Shown here piece by piece: positions 1 to 8,446 of a stretch of DNA of 43,358 nt. Under the pieces are notes generated by a model. It was not told the DNA's origin and made no database searches. It saw only the letters and a program-made list of their open reading frames with translations. The stretch's first letter is position 1. The number at the start of each line of letters is the position of its first letter. Location: positions 1 through 43,358 of the forward strand of contig JBOGDF010000002.1 of the NCBI GenBank assembly GCA_050701635.1, written 5' to 3'. This DNA comes from WHSM01 sp050701635. GTDB taxonomy: Bacteria > Actinomycetota > Actinomycetes > Mycobacteriales > Micromonosporaceae. A program made the translations under genes and the position numbers.

Positions 1-180
1 GGTCCGTGCTGCGCTGCCGGGTGAGCCGCGCGGTACGGCCGTCGCCGCGCCCCGGTACGGCGCGTTAGGCCTGACAAGGGGGCATACCGGGCCAGGTTGA
101 TCGTCACCGACGTGACGGTGCCCATTTCGAGGCATGTCGTGGCAGAGTGCGTGGACGGGAAGGTGTCAGTATTGGTCTCA

Positions 181-1359
181 ATGCGTTTACCCACTCTTCG
201 CCGTCAGCGTGTTGCCGAGCCCGGGATCCTCAACGGCCCGGCGCGGCTGGACCGGCGTACCAAACGGCTCACCGGGCGACTGCGGCCCGGTGACATCGCC
301 GTGATCGACCACGTCGACATCGACCGGGTCGCCGCCGACGCGCTGGTGGCCTGCGAGGTCGCGGCGGTGGTCAACGCAAAGCCGTCGATCTCGGGTCGCT
401 ACCCGAATCTGGGCCCCGAGGTGCTGGTGCAGGCCGGCATCGTGCTGATCGACGACGTCGGCGAAGAGGCGTTCCAGAGGCTGCGGGAAGGCGCCGACGT
501 ACGGATCGACGGCGCCGCCGTACATCTGAACGGCGAGGTGGTGGCCAGCGGCGTACGCCACGACGAGGAGTCGATCGCCAAGGCGATGGCGAACGCCCGT
601 GACGGGCTGTCCGTACAGCTCGAGGCGTTCGCCGCCAACACCATGGAGTACCTCAAGAAGGAGCGAGAGCTGCTCCTGGACGGCGTCGGCATCCCCGACG
701 TCGCGACCCGGATCACCGGTCGGCACTGCCTGATCGTCATCCGGGGGTACGACTACAAAGCCGACCTCGATGTGCTGCGCCCGTACATCCGGGAATTCAA
801 GCCGGTGCTGATCGGGGTGGACGGCGGCGCCGACGCGCTGGTGGAGGCGGGCTACACCCCCGACATGATCATCGGCGATATGGACTCCGTCTCCGACGAC
901 GTGCTGCGGTGCGGTGCCGAGATCGTGGTGCACGCGTACGCCGACGGCCGCGCCCCCGGGCTGTCCCGGATCGAAGCGCTCGGGCTGTCCGCGGTGACCT
1001 TCCCCGCGGCCGCCACCAGCGAAGACATCGCGATGCTGCTCTGCGACGAGAAGGGCGCCACCCTGATCGTGGCGGTCGGCACCCACGCCACCCTGGTGGA
1101 GTTCCTCGACAAGGGCCGGGGCGGCATGGCCTCGACGTTCCTGACCCGGTTGCGGGTGGGCGGCAAACTGGTCGACGCGAAAGGGGTGAGCCGGCTCTAC
1201 CGGCAGAACCTGTCGACCTCGTCGCTGGTGCTACTGGTGCTCGCCGCGCTGGCCGCGATGGCGGCCGCGGTGGCGGTGTCCACGGTGGGCCGGTTCTATC
1301 TCGAAGTTCTCGCCGAGTGGTGGGACAACCTCATCTTCCAGGTACAGAGGCTGTTTTAA
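181..1359 (+). CDS. steA: SteA-like cytokinetic ring protein (thiamine pyrophosphokinase-like fold)
   Basis: Predicted 392 aa. The N-terminus (MRLPTLRRQR) and the run LRPGDIAVIDHVDIDR match the SteA family of Actinobacteria. The middle holds a thiamine-pyrophosphokinase-like nucleotide fold with the motif GDMDSVSDD. One transmembrane segment lies near residues 346-368, followed by a short amphipathic tail. The reading frame is open from a TTG at 97, but family length and the conserved N-terminus favour ATG 181, preceded by GGGAAGGTG. Known for Corynebacterium SteA: with SteB it localises to the division ring and promotes cell-wall hydrolysis during daughter separation. It abuts steB with no spacer, and heads an apparent operon running to 8331. 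In related genomes recN and NAD kinase lie just upstream, outside this window. The thiamine kinase activity itself is unlikely to be the role. Confidence 0.9.
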   Translation: MRLPTLRRQRVAEPGILNGPARLDRRTKRLTGRLRPGDIAVIDHVDIDRVAADALVACEVAAVVNAKPSISGRYPNLGPEVLVQAGIVLIDDVGEEAFQRLREGADVRIDGAAVHLNGEVVASGVRHDEESIAKAMANARDGLSVQLEAFAANTMEYLKKERELLLDGVGIPDVATRITGRHCLIVIRGYDYKADLDVLRPYIREFKPVLIGVDGGADALVEAGYTPDMIIGDMDSVSDDVLRCGAEIVVHAYADGRAPGLSRIEALGLSAVTFPAAATSEDIAMLLCDEKGATLIVAVGTHATLVEFLDKGRGGMASTFLTRLRVGGKLVDAKGVSRLYRQNLSTSSLVLLVLAALAAMAAAVAVSTVGRFYLEVLAEWWDNLIFQVQRLF

Positions 1360-2289
1360 GTGATCAACTTCCGGTACCACGTGGTCTCTCTGACCGCCGT
1401 GTTCCTCGCCCTCGCCGTCGGCATGGTGCTCGGCACCGCCGCGCTCAACGGCCCGGTCACCGAGGATCTCTACAGCGAAGCGCAGTCGCTGCGTAAGTCC
1501 AACGCGCAGCTGCGGGACCAGATCGCCGAGATGGAAGACGAGCTGGCCAGCCGCGAGGAGTACGTCAAGGAAGCCGCGCCGCTGCTGCTGGACAACAAGC
1601 TCGACAGGCAGCGGATCCTGGTGGTCGCGATGCCCGGCGCCGATCAGGACTGGGTGACCGCGGCCACCGACAACGTACGGCTGGCCAAGGGCACCGTGAC
1701 CGGCACGCTGCGGTTCACCGACCGGTTCATCGATCCGGCGCACAAGGAGGACGCGCGGGATCTGGCGACCCGGCTGCTTCCCCCGAACGTGAAGAACGTG
1801 CCGAGCGACGCCGACGGTGTCACCGCCTCCGCGGCGCTGCTGGCGGCCGTACTGCTCACGCACACGCCGGAGGTGGCCGCCGGCGACCGTACGTCGGTGC
1901 TGACCGGCTACCAGACCCAGAAGCTGATCGAGCTGGACAAGAAGATCACCGAGCCGGCGACCGGCGTGATCATCGTGAGCAACCTGCCCGCCACCGAGAA
2001 GGACGCCGCCGCGCGCAACGCCGCGGTGGTGGCGGCGATCGGGCAGTTCGCGCCGGCGGGGCCACTCGTGGTCGCGGCACCCGGCACCGGAGGTGACGGT
2101 AACGCGATCACCGCGATCCGGGACGATCCGGCACTCAAGCAGTCGGTGTCCACTGTGGACAACGTGAATACCTCGCTCGGGCAGCTGTCGACCGTACTGG
2201 CCCTGGTGCAGCGGATCGTGGACCGCAAGTCCGGCCACTACGGCATCAGCGACACCGCCGACGGGCGGATCCCGAAACCGTCGGCATGA
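1360..2289 (+). CDS. steB: SteB / MctB-family membrane-anchored coiled-coil protein
   Basis: 309 aa from GTG 1360, immediately after the steA stop. It begins MINFRYHVVSL, typical of the family usually annotated as copper transporter MctB. A single N-terminal transmembrane helix lies at about residues 8-27, then a heptad-like coiled coil at about 30-70 (SLRKSNAQLRDQIAEMEDEL), then an extracytoplasmic globular domain. The homologue is Rv1698 in M. tuberculosis (reported as an outer-membrane copper channel) and SteB in Corynebacterium (partner of SteA). The steA-steB pair favours the SteB reading: one membrane anchor and a coiled coil fit a partner protein better than a channel. The tail (IPKPSA) is short. 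Transport function is not supported by anything visible here. Confidence 0.88.
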   Translation: MINFRYHVVSLTAVFLALAVGMVLGTAALNGPVTEDLYSEAQSLRKSNAQLRDQIAEMEDELASREEYVKEAAPLLLDNKLDRQRILVVAMPGADQDWVTAATDNVRLAKGTVTGTLRFTDRFIDPAHKEDARDLATRLLPPNVKNVPSDADGVTASAALLAAVLLTHTPEVAAGDRTSVLTGYQTQKLIELDKKITEPATGVIIVSNLPATEKDAAARNAAVVAAIGQFAPAGPLVVAAPGTGGDGNAITAIRDDPALKQSVSTVDNVNTSLGQLSTVLALVQRIVDRKSGHYGISDTADGRIPKPSA

Positions 2290-2314
2290 GCGGCGTACCG
2301 GGACAGGTGAGCCA

Positions 2315-2392
2315 ATGAGCGAGCTTGCGAGCGAATCATCGGTGCAGTGCGCGCGCGAAGCGCCGCCCGAGCGAAGCGAGGGCGTGCAATGA
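2315..2392 (+). repeat. Repeat-like junction encoding a 25-codon mini-ORF coupled to the next gene
   Basis: The 99-base gap between steB and the next gene holds two related short motifs, GAGCGAGCTTGCGAGCGAAT and CGAGCGAAGCGAGGG. Read from ATG 2315 they form a 25-codon ORF (starting MSELASESS, ending ERSEGVQ) whose TGA overlaps the next ATG as ATGA at 2389-2392. From memory, near-identical elements are scattered upstream of genes in Micromonosporaceae and some mycobacteria; I could not check copy number. It may be a dispersed intergenic repeat that happens to be translatable, or a translational-coupling leader. Confidence 0.45.
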
Positions 2393-3327
2393 GCGGGCTG
2401 GGTCGGATGGTCAAGGGTGCGCTGCTGGTCGGCGCCGGTGGGCTGCTGGCCCGTACGGCGTTGAAGGCGCTGCGGGAGTCGCCCGCCGCCGGGGAGCTGG
2501 AGCGGATCAACCACCGCGGTGCCACCGTGAGCCTGGCCGCCGGCCCCGCGCTGGCGGTGGCGGCGTCCACCACCGCGGCGGCCGGGGCCGGATCGCCCGC
2601 GATCGCGTCGGCCGCCTTGGTCGCCGGGCTGGGCTCCGGCGCGGTCGGCTTGTACGACGACGTCGTCGGGCAGCGTCCCGACCAGAAGACCGCCAAGGGG
2701 TTCAAGGGCCACCTGTCGGCGCTGCGGGAAGGCCGCGTCACCAGCGGCCTGGTGAAGATCGCCGGGATCGGCGTCTCGGCGTTGGTGGCGGCGAGCCTGG
2801 TCGGCCGGCAACGGCGCCACGCCGCCGACCGTGACTACGCGGCCGGTTTCAGCGGCTCCGCCGCCGGCTCCGGCGCAGGGCGCGCCGGCGACGTCAAGGC
2901 GGGCCCCGGCAGCGCCGGGCAGGTGGCGGACCTGGTGATCGACACCGGGTTGATCGCGGGCACCGCCAATCTCGCCAACCTGTTCGATCTGCGGCCAGGG
3001 CGGGCGCTGAAGGTCGGGCTCACCGTGGCCGGGCCGCTCGGTAGCGCCGGCAACACCAGCCTGCTGTCGGGGCCGACCGGTGCAGCGTCGGCGTTGCTCC
3101 GCGAGGACCTCGACGAACAGGTGATGCTGGGCGACTCCGGGGCCAACGCGTGGGGCGCGCTGCTCGGGCTGGCCGCCGCCAACCGGCGCAGCCGGATCGG
3201 GCGGCTCGCGATGCTGGCGGGCGTGGTCGGGCTGACGCTGGCGAGCGAGAAGGTCAGCTTCACCCAGGTCATCGAGTCAACCCCTGGGTTGCGCGACTTC
3301 GACGCCTGGGGCCGGCGTACGTCGTGA
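2389..3327 (+). CDS. Divergent MraY/WecA-like polyprenyl-phosphate sugar-phosphate transferase
   Basis: Predicted 312 aa from ATG 2389 (the frame is open from GTG 2347, but that part is repeat sequence). Mostly hydrophobic, with several membrane segments. It keeps the acidic landmarks of the polyprenyl-phosphate N-acetylhexosamine-1-phosphate transferase family: GLYDD (D90, D91), NLFD (N197, D200, in place of the NxTD motif) and MLGDSG (D249, matching the GDxG motif of MraY). MraY proper is usually encoded in the dcw cluster and is more conserved than this. A low-complexity Gly/Ala/Ser loop (about 140-178) is inserted before the NLFD motif. Family knowledge would predict transfer of a sugar phosphate from a nucleotide sugar to undecaprenyl or decaprenyl phosphate. 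The stop overlaps the next start (GTGA at 3324-3327), so it is coupled to the flippase. Confidence 0.7.
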   Translation: MSGLGRMVKGALLVGAGGLLARTALKALRESPAAGELERINHRGATVSLAAGPALAVAASTTAAAGAGSPAIASAALVAGLGSGAVGLYDDVVGQRPDQKTAKGFKGHLSALREGRVTSGLVKIAGIGVSALVAASLVGRQRRHAADRDYAAGFSGSAAGSGAGRAGDVKAGPGSAGQVADLVIDTGLIAGTANLANLFDLRPGRALKVGLTVAGPLGSAGNTSLLSGPTGAASALLREDLDEQVMLGDSGANAWGALLGLAAANRRSRIGRLAMLAGVVGLTLASEKVSFTQVIESTPGLRDFDAWGRRTS

Positions 3328-5027
3328 CCTCCAGCGCGCGGCGGATCGCCGGCGCGGCGGCGCTGATCGCGGTGATCACGATCGCCGCGCGGGTGGTGGG
3401 TTTCGGCCGGATCGTGGTTTTCACCTGGGCGGTCGGCCCGAACGACCTGGGCAACGTCTACCAGTCGGCGAACACGCTGCCCAACATCATCTTCGAGATC
3501 GTCGCCGGCGGTGCTCTGGCGAGCCTGGTGGTGCCGCTGCTCGCGGGACCGATCGAGCGGGGCGACCGGGAGCAGGTCAGCCGGATCACCTCGGCGTTGC
3601 TCACCTGGACGGTGGCGCTGCTGGTGCCGCTCGCGGTGCTGGTGTGGCTGCTCGCCGAGCCGGTGATGGGGCTGCTGTCCGCCGATGCCGGCCCGGAAGT
3701 GGTGCGGGTCGGTGCCGGGATGCTGCGGGTGTTCGCCCCGCAGCTGCCGCTGTACGGAATCGGCATCGTGCTCACCGGCGTACTGCAGGCGCATCACCGG
3801 TTCGCGTGGCCGGCGCTGGCGCCGCTGCTGTCGAGCGTGACCGTGGTCGGGGCGTACGCGCTGTTCACCGTGGTGTCGTTCCGGGGCGCGGGGATCGCCG
3901 AGGTGAACGCCGCGGGGGTGTTGACGCTGTCGGTCGGTACGACGCTCGGGGTGGCGGTGCTGTCGCTGTGTCTGGTGTTCCCGCTGGCCCGGCTCGGGCT
4001 GCGGCTGCGTCCCGGCTTCGCGCTCTCCGCGCAGGTCGGCGGTCAGCTGCGCGGGCTGGCGATCGCCGGTGCGGTCACCGTCGGCGCCCAGCAGGTGGCG
4101 CTGCTGGTGGTGGTCTACCTGACCAACCCGCCGGCGCTGGAAGGCACACTGATCCTCTACACGATCGCGCAGACCCTGTTCTTCCTGCCGTGGGGCGTAC
4201 TGGCGGTGCCGGTGGCGACCTCGGCGTACCCGGCGCTGGCGGAGGCGTACGCCACCGGGGCCGAGGCGCGGTATCGGCGTACCCTCGCCGGGACCATGCG
4301 CGGGGTGCTGCTGCTCGGGTGCGTCGGCGCCGCCGGCTTGGTGGCGGTGGCCGAGCCGGCGGCGCGGGTGATCGGCGAGCTCGCCGCGGACAAACCCGAC
4401 TTCGGTGCGCTGACCGCGGGAATCGCCTGGTTCGCGCCCGGGTTGATCGGCTACTCGCTGTTCGCGCTGCTCACCCGGGCGCTGTACGCGCGGGGCCAGA
4501 CCGGGATCGCCGCGCGGGTCACCGCGGTCGGCTGGGGCGTGGTGATCGTGGCTGATCTGCTGCTGGTGTGGTGGCTGCCGCGGCCGGACCGGGTGGCGGC
4601 GCTGGCCGCCGGGAACTCGATCGGGATGGTGGTACTCGGGGCGCTGCTGTGGTGGGCGGTCGGTCGGCGCGCGGGGCGTACCGCCCTGACCGGTACGCTT
4701 CGTGCGGGATCGGTGGGTATCGTCGCCGGTTGCCTGGCCGCCGCGGCGGGCTGGTACGCCGGTCACCTGCTGTTCAGAGATCAGACGATGGGTGCGAACC
4801 TGGGGCAGGGCCTGGTGGCCGGCGCGGTGACGCTGGCGGTCTTCGCCGCTGTCGCCCTGCTCGCCGATCGCGGTGACCTGATCGGGCTGGTCGGCCGGCT
4901 GCGCGGCCACAAGCCGCCCCCCGACGGCACCAGCGAGACCGACGCCGGCACCAGCGAGACCGCCGCCGGCGAGAGCGACGGCAGCGACGCCAGCCATGGC
5001 AGGCAGCGGAAGGGAACAGTGTCGTGA
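3324..5027 (+). CDS. murJ: MurJ/MviN-family lipid-linked precursor flippase
   Basis: Predicted 567 aa from GTG 3324, overlapping the previous stop by 4 bases. The frame is open upstream to 3150, but this start gives the normal family N-terminus (about SARRIAGAAALIAVITIAARVVGFGR without a long extension). About 13-14 transmembrane helices span residues 10-530, with the MOP-superfamily signatures NVYQSANTLPNIIFEIVAGG and TSAYPALAEAY. The last 40 residues are a hydrophilic tail with two near copies of GTSETDA/GTSETAA. It lacks the pseudokinase C-terminus of the larger actinobacterial MviN normally found near the replication origin, so it is probably a second paralogue. Family role: flipping lipid II or another polyprenyl-linked saccharide. 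The PNPT-like gene before it and the GT4 gene after it suggest the cargo is made by this operon. Confidence 0.85.
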   Translation: MTSSARRIAGAAALIAVITIAARVVGFGRIVVFTWAVGPNDLGNVYQSANTLPNIIFEIVAGGALASLVVPLLAGPIERGDREQVSRITSALLTWTVALLVPLAVLVWLLAEPVMGLLSADAGPEVVRVGAGMLRVFAPQLPLYGIGIVLTGVLQAHHRFAWPALAPLLSSVTVVGAYALFTVVSFRGAGIAEVNAAGVLTLSVGTTLGVAVLSLCLVFPLARLGLRLRPGFALSAQVGGQLRGLAIAGAVTVGAQQVALLVVVYLTNPPALEGTLILYTIAQTLFFLPWGVLAVPVATSAYPALAEAYATGAEARYRRTLAGTMRGVLLLGCVGAAGLVAVAEPAARVIGELAADKPDFGALTAGIAWFAPGLIGYSLFALLTRALYARGQTGIAARVTAVGWGVVIVADLLLVWWLPRPDRVAALAAGNSIGMVVLGALLWWAVGRRAGRTALTGTLRAGSVGIVAGCLAAAAGWYAGHLLFRDQTMGANLGQGLVAGAVTLAVFAAVALLADRGDLIGLVGRLRGHKPPPDGTSETDAGTSETAAGESDGSDASHGRQRKGTVS

Positions 5028-6127
5028 GTACGGAACGGCTGCGGGTCGCACTGGTGTTGGCGACCTCCACCGGCGGCGTCGGCCGGCACGTGGTGTCGCT
5101 CGCGTCCGGTCTGGCGGCGGCGGGTCACGACGTGACCGTATGCGGCCCGGCGGACACCCAGCAGCGGTTCGACTTCACCGGCTCCGGGGCCCGGTTCGCG
5201 CCGGTGGAGATCCCGGCCGGCCCCGACCCGGTACGTGACGCCACCGCGATCACCCACCTGCGCCGGGTGCTGCGCAAACTGCATCCGGACGTGATCCACG
5301 CCCACGGGCTGCGCGCCGGTCTGGTGAGCGGCCTGGCCCGGTCGCGCCGCGTACCGCTGGTGGTGACCTGGCACAACCTGATGCTCGCCACCGGCGTGAA
5401 GGGCCGGGTGTACGGGGCCCTGGAACGCGTGGTGGCGCGTACCGCCGATGTCACGCTCTGCGCCTCCGACGACCTGGTCGGGCGGGTGCTGCGGCTCGGC
5501 GGCACCGACGTACGCCCCGCCCCGGTGGCCGCGCCGGTGCTGGCGGCGCCGACCCGTACCGCCGACGAGGTGCGTGCCGAGCTGGAGGCGGAAGGCCGGC
5601 CGCTGCTGCTCACGGTGGCCCGGCTCAACCCCCAGAAGAGCCTGGACGTGCTGGTACGCGCCGCGGCGCGGTGGCGGGAACGGCTGCCCGTACCGCTGGT
5701 GGTGGTGGCGGGCTCCGGGCCGTCGGAGGGCGACCTGCGGGAGCTGATCGCCGACACCGGTGCCCCGGTGCGGCTGCTCGGGCACCGTACCGACGTGGCC
5801 GAGTTGTTGCAGGCGTGCGACATCGCGGTGGTGACCAGCCAGTGGGAGGCGCGCCAGCTGTTCGCGCAGGAGGCGCTGAGCGCCGGCCGGCCGCTGGTGT
5901 CCACCGCGGTCGGCGGGATTCCGGGACTGGTGGGCGACGCGGCGATGCTGGTGCCGCCGGGCGACGTGGACGCGTTCGACACCGCGGTGAGCAAGCTGCT
6001 CGACGATCCCGGGCTACGCGCCGACCTGGCGGTCCGGGCGCGGGCTCAGGCCGCCACCTGGCCGTCGGAACGTGACACCGTGGCGCAGGTCGAAGCGGTG
6101 TATCGCGAGCTGACTGGGGTGGCATGA
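5024..6127 (+). CDS. GT4-family glycosyltransferase (GT-B fold)
   Basis: 367 aa from GTG 5024, overlapping the murJ stop by 4 bases. The N-terminal half has the glycine-rich acceptor-side loop (STGGVGRHVVSLASGLA) and HPDVIHAHG; the C-terminal half has LTVARLNPQKSLDVLV, GSGP and the retaining GT4 EX7E pair in WEARQLFAQEAL (QEALSAGRPLVSTAVGGIPG), then the helix of the C-terminal tail. No transmembrane segment is seen, so it should act on the cytoplasmic membrane face. Donor and acceptor cannot be told from sequence; a nucleotide-hexose donor and a lipid-linked acceptor are inferred from the neighbouring sugar-phosphate transferase and flippase. Stop overlaps the next ATG (ATGA). Confidence 0.88.
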   Translation: MSTERLRVALVLATSTGGVGRHVVSLASGLAAAGHDVTVCGPADTQQRFDFTGSGARFAPVEIPAGPDPVRDATAITHLRRVLRKLHPDVIHAHGLRAGLVSGLARSRRVPLVVTWHNLMLATGVKGRVYGALERVVARTADVTLCASDDLVGRVLRLGGTDVRPAPVAAPVLAAPTRTADEVRAELEAEGRPLLLTVARLNPQKSLDVLVRAAARWRERLPVPLVVVAGSGPSEGDLRELIADTGAPVRLLGHRTDVAELLQACDIAVVTSQWEARQLFAQEALSAGRPLVSTAVGGIPGLVGDAAMLVPPGDVDAFDTAVSKLLDDPGLRADLAVRARAQAATWPSERDTVAQVEAVYRELTGVA

Positions 6128-8331
6128 GGGCGCTGCGCCGCTGGGTCGTCACGCTGCTCGCGGTGGTCGCCTCGATTCCTTTAGCCGGGGGTACGGCCTC
6201 AGCCGCGCCCGCACCGCCCGCCGACCACGTGGTGATCGTGGGCGCCGCGGGGCTGCGTTGGGACGACGTCAACGCCACCGACACGCCGCACCTGTGGCAG
6301 CTCGCCGGGCGGGGCGCCGTGGGCTCGATGGTCGTACGGTCGGCGCAGACGTACACCTGTCCGGCGGACGGTTGGCTGACCGTCGGCGCCGGCAACCGGG
6401 TGAGGCTGCGCTCCAACGACCCCCCCGAGGACTGCGCGCGGCCACTGCCAGCGGTACGCCCCGGCCCGGGCGGCGGCGCGATGGTGGACGAGCACCGGCG
6501 GATCCTGGAAGACAACGAGAACCTCACGTACCGGGCGCGGCCCGGCGTACTCGCCGAGATGGTCGAGTGCACCGTGGCGGTGGGCCCCGGCGCGGCGGTC
6601 TCGGCGGCCCGGCCGGGGGTGGGGCGGGTGGACCGTTACCAGCCACGGCTTCCCGACGACCCCGAGCCGCTGCTGTCCCGCTGCCCACTGTCGATTGTGG
6701 ACGCCGGTACGGTCGCCGCGACCGGTGCCGACCGCCGTGCCTCCGCCCAGCGGGTGGACGCCGTACTGGGGCGGGTGGCCGACGGCCTGCCGGACCGTAC
6801 GTTGCTGCTGGTGGTGGGGGTGGCCGACACCGGGGGAGCGGCCCGGCTGCACGTCGCGCTCGCCGCAGGCCACGGCATCGCCCCCGGTACGTTGGCCTCC
6901 TGGCGTACCGGCTATGCCCGGCTGATCGACGTCGCGCCGACGGCGGCGGACGCGCTCGGGCTGGAGCGGTCGCGGTGGTTCGCCGGCGCGCCGCTGTCGG
7001 TGAAACCAACCGGCACGGACCAGGTCGATGCGACCACCGCGGTGACCGCGTTGCGGGACGCCGACCGGGCGGCCGCGGCGCAACCGGCGTACGCCCGATG
7101 GTTCGCGATCGCGCTGGTGACGCTGCAGCTGGTGCTGTTCGTGGCGGTGGTGCCGGTGCTGTGGCGGATCCGGCGCGCCGCCGCCACCGAGGACACCGAA
7201 CACCCGATGTGGACCGCCGCGGAGGCGGTGCTGGAGATCGCGGCGGTGGCCGCGGCGCTGGTGATCCCGTCCGCGCTGCTGGCGAGCCTGGTGCCGTGGT
7301 GGCGCAGCGACAGCTCCGGCCTGCTGCTCACCGTGACCACGCTGGCGGTGGTCGCGGTGCTCACCGCGGCGATCCGGCTGGCGCCGTGGTGGCGTACCCC
7401 CCTGGGGCCGGTGGGGAGTGTGGCGGCGGTGACCGCGGCGGTGGTCGCGACCGACCTGCTGACCGGCAGCCACCTGCAGCTGGACAGCGTGGCCGGGTAC
7501 GGCGCTGTGGAAGGCGGCCGGATCGTCGGGCTGTCCGCGATCGGGGCGGGCGTGTTCGCGGTCAGCGTGCTGCTGCTCGGCGGCTACCTGGCGCAGCACC
7601 TGCCGCGCGACCGGGGGCCGCTGGCGATGGCGGTGACGGGCGGCGTCGGGGTGGTGCTGGCCGGCGTGGTGGGGATGGATCCGGGCAGCGCGATCGCGCT
7701 CACCGCCGGGGTCTGCCTGGCGGTGGTGACCTGCACCGGGGGCTGGCTGACGGCGACCCGGCTGTTGTGGGCGGCGTTCGTCGGGATCGCGGTGGCGGGC
7801 GGCTTCGTGCTGCTCAACCTCTACCCGAGCCCGGAGCATCGGGGCCGGCTCGGGCGGTTCTTCACCGACATCGCGGAGGGCGTACCGGGGGCGCTGATTC
7901 ACCGTACGGCGGAGGCGAACGCGATCACCTTCGGCTCCAGTCCGCTGACGGTGCTGGTGTTCGCCGGGCTGCTGTTCGGTGGTCTGGTGCTGCTGCGTCC
8001 CTCTGGCGGCCTGCTCCGGGTGTACGGGCTCTACCCGGCGATCCGGGCCGCGTTGATCGGCTCCGGGATCGCGGCGGCGCTCGGCGGCCTGGTCGACGGC
8101 GCCGGCGTGGTGGTGGTGGGCGCCGCCACGGCGACCGTACTGCCGCTGACGATCCTGCTGTGCCTGCGGGCGCTGGCGCGGGCGCACGTACGGACCGCGC
8201 CGGAGCTGCCGCCGGGGCTGCTGGACGGCCCGGAGACCGACCCGGCGAACGACGCCGAACACGACGCCAACAAAGACACAGAGCCAGACACGGAGACCGA
8301 CACCGGTACGGATCACCCGGTAACGGTCTAG
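6124..8331 (+). CDS. Membrane protein with alkaline-phosphatase-like extracytoplasmic domain
   Basis: 735 aa from ATG 6124, overlapping the glycosyltransferase stop. An N-terminal signal peptide (about 1-28, ending ASA-AP) is followed by a roughly 290-residue outer domain. Its start (HVVIVGAAGLRWDDV, then TPHLWQLAGRGAVGSM, then TCPADGWLTVGAGNR) resembles the metal site and nucleophile region of the alkaline phosphatase/type I phosphodiesterase fold, with T or S near residue 80 as possible nucleophile. About ten transmembrane helices follow (about 325-690), then an acidic Asp/Thr/Glu tail. The substrate is unknown. As the last gene of the steA operon it could process a lipid-linked or pyrophosphate intermediate, or transfer a phospho-group to a wall glycan, but that is inference. 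The catalytic metal ligands should be checked by alignment. Confidence 0.65.
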   Translation: MRALRRWVVTLLAVVASIPLAGGTASAAPAPPADHVVIVGAAGLRWDDVNATDTPHLWQLAGRGAVGSMVVRSAQTYTCPADGWLTVGAGNRVRLRSNDPPEDCARPLPAVRPGPGGGAMVDEHRRILEDNENLTYRARPGVLAEMVECTVAVGPGAAVSAARPGVGRVDRYQPRLPDDPEPLLSRCPLSIVDAGTVAATGADRRASAQRVDAVLGRVADGLPDRTLLLVVGVADTGGAARLHVALAAGHGIAPGTLASWRTGYARLIDVAPTAADALGLERSRWFAGAPLSVKPTGTDQVDATTAVTALRDADRAAAAQPAYARWFAIALVTLQLVLFVAVVPVLWRIRRAAATEDTEHPMWTAAEAVLEIAAVAAALVIPSALLASLVPWWRSDSSGLLLTVTTLAVVAVLTAAIRLAPWWRTPLGPVGSVAAVTAAVVATDLLTGSHLQLDSVAGYGAVEGGRIVGLSAIGAGVFAVSVLLLGGYLAQHLPRDRGPLAMAVTGGVGVVLAGVVGMDPGSAIALTAGVCLAVVTCTGGWLTATRLLWAAFVGIAVAGGFVLLNLYPSPEHRGRLGRFFTDIAEGVPGALIHRTAEANAITFGSSPLTVLVFAGLLFGGLVLLRPSGGLLRVYGLYPAIRAALIGSGIAAALGGLVDGAGVVVVGAATATVLPLTILLCLRALARAHVRTAPELPPGLLDGPETDPANDAEHDANKDTEPDTETDTGTDHPVTV

Positions 8332-8383
8332 CGAACCGGTGAACACGCCGGGTACGGCCGTCGGGCGTTCCCGCAGGTGGTGT

Positions 8384-8389
8384 TAGTGT
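8384..8389 (+). promoter_or_regulatory. Possible -10 element for pyrG
   Basis: TAGTGT fits the actinobacterial TANNNT -10 box and would place transcription start near 8397, giving pyrG a leader of about 50 bases. No convincing -35 is visible 17 bases upstream. Confidence 0.35.
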
Positions 8390-8446
8390 GGAATCCCGTG
8401 GAACGCGCGGCATTCGGCCCGCGAGCTGATCACCACGGGAGTCACG

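Noticed and set aside
1..180. Tail of an upstream gene at the left edge
   Set aside because: Short open frames exist (for example to TAG 66-68), but none resembles the C-terminus of RecN or another expected neighbour.
2835..5051. 738-codon reverse ORF
   Set aside because: Shadow of the PNPT-like, murJ and GT4 genes; its product is dominated by Arg, Gln, His and Pro with no recognisable domain.
6199..8346. 715-codon reverse ORF and 694-codon forward ORF in another frame
   Set aside because: Both are high-GC shadows of the 735-aa membrane protein, with composition unlike a real protein.
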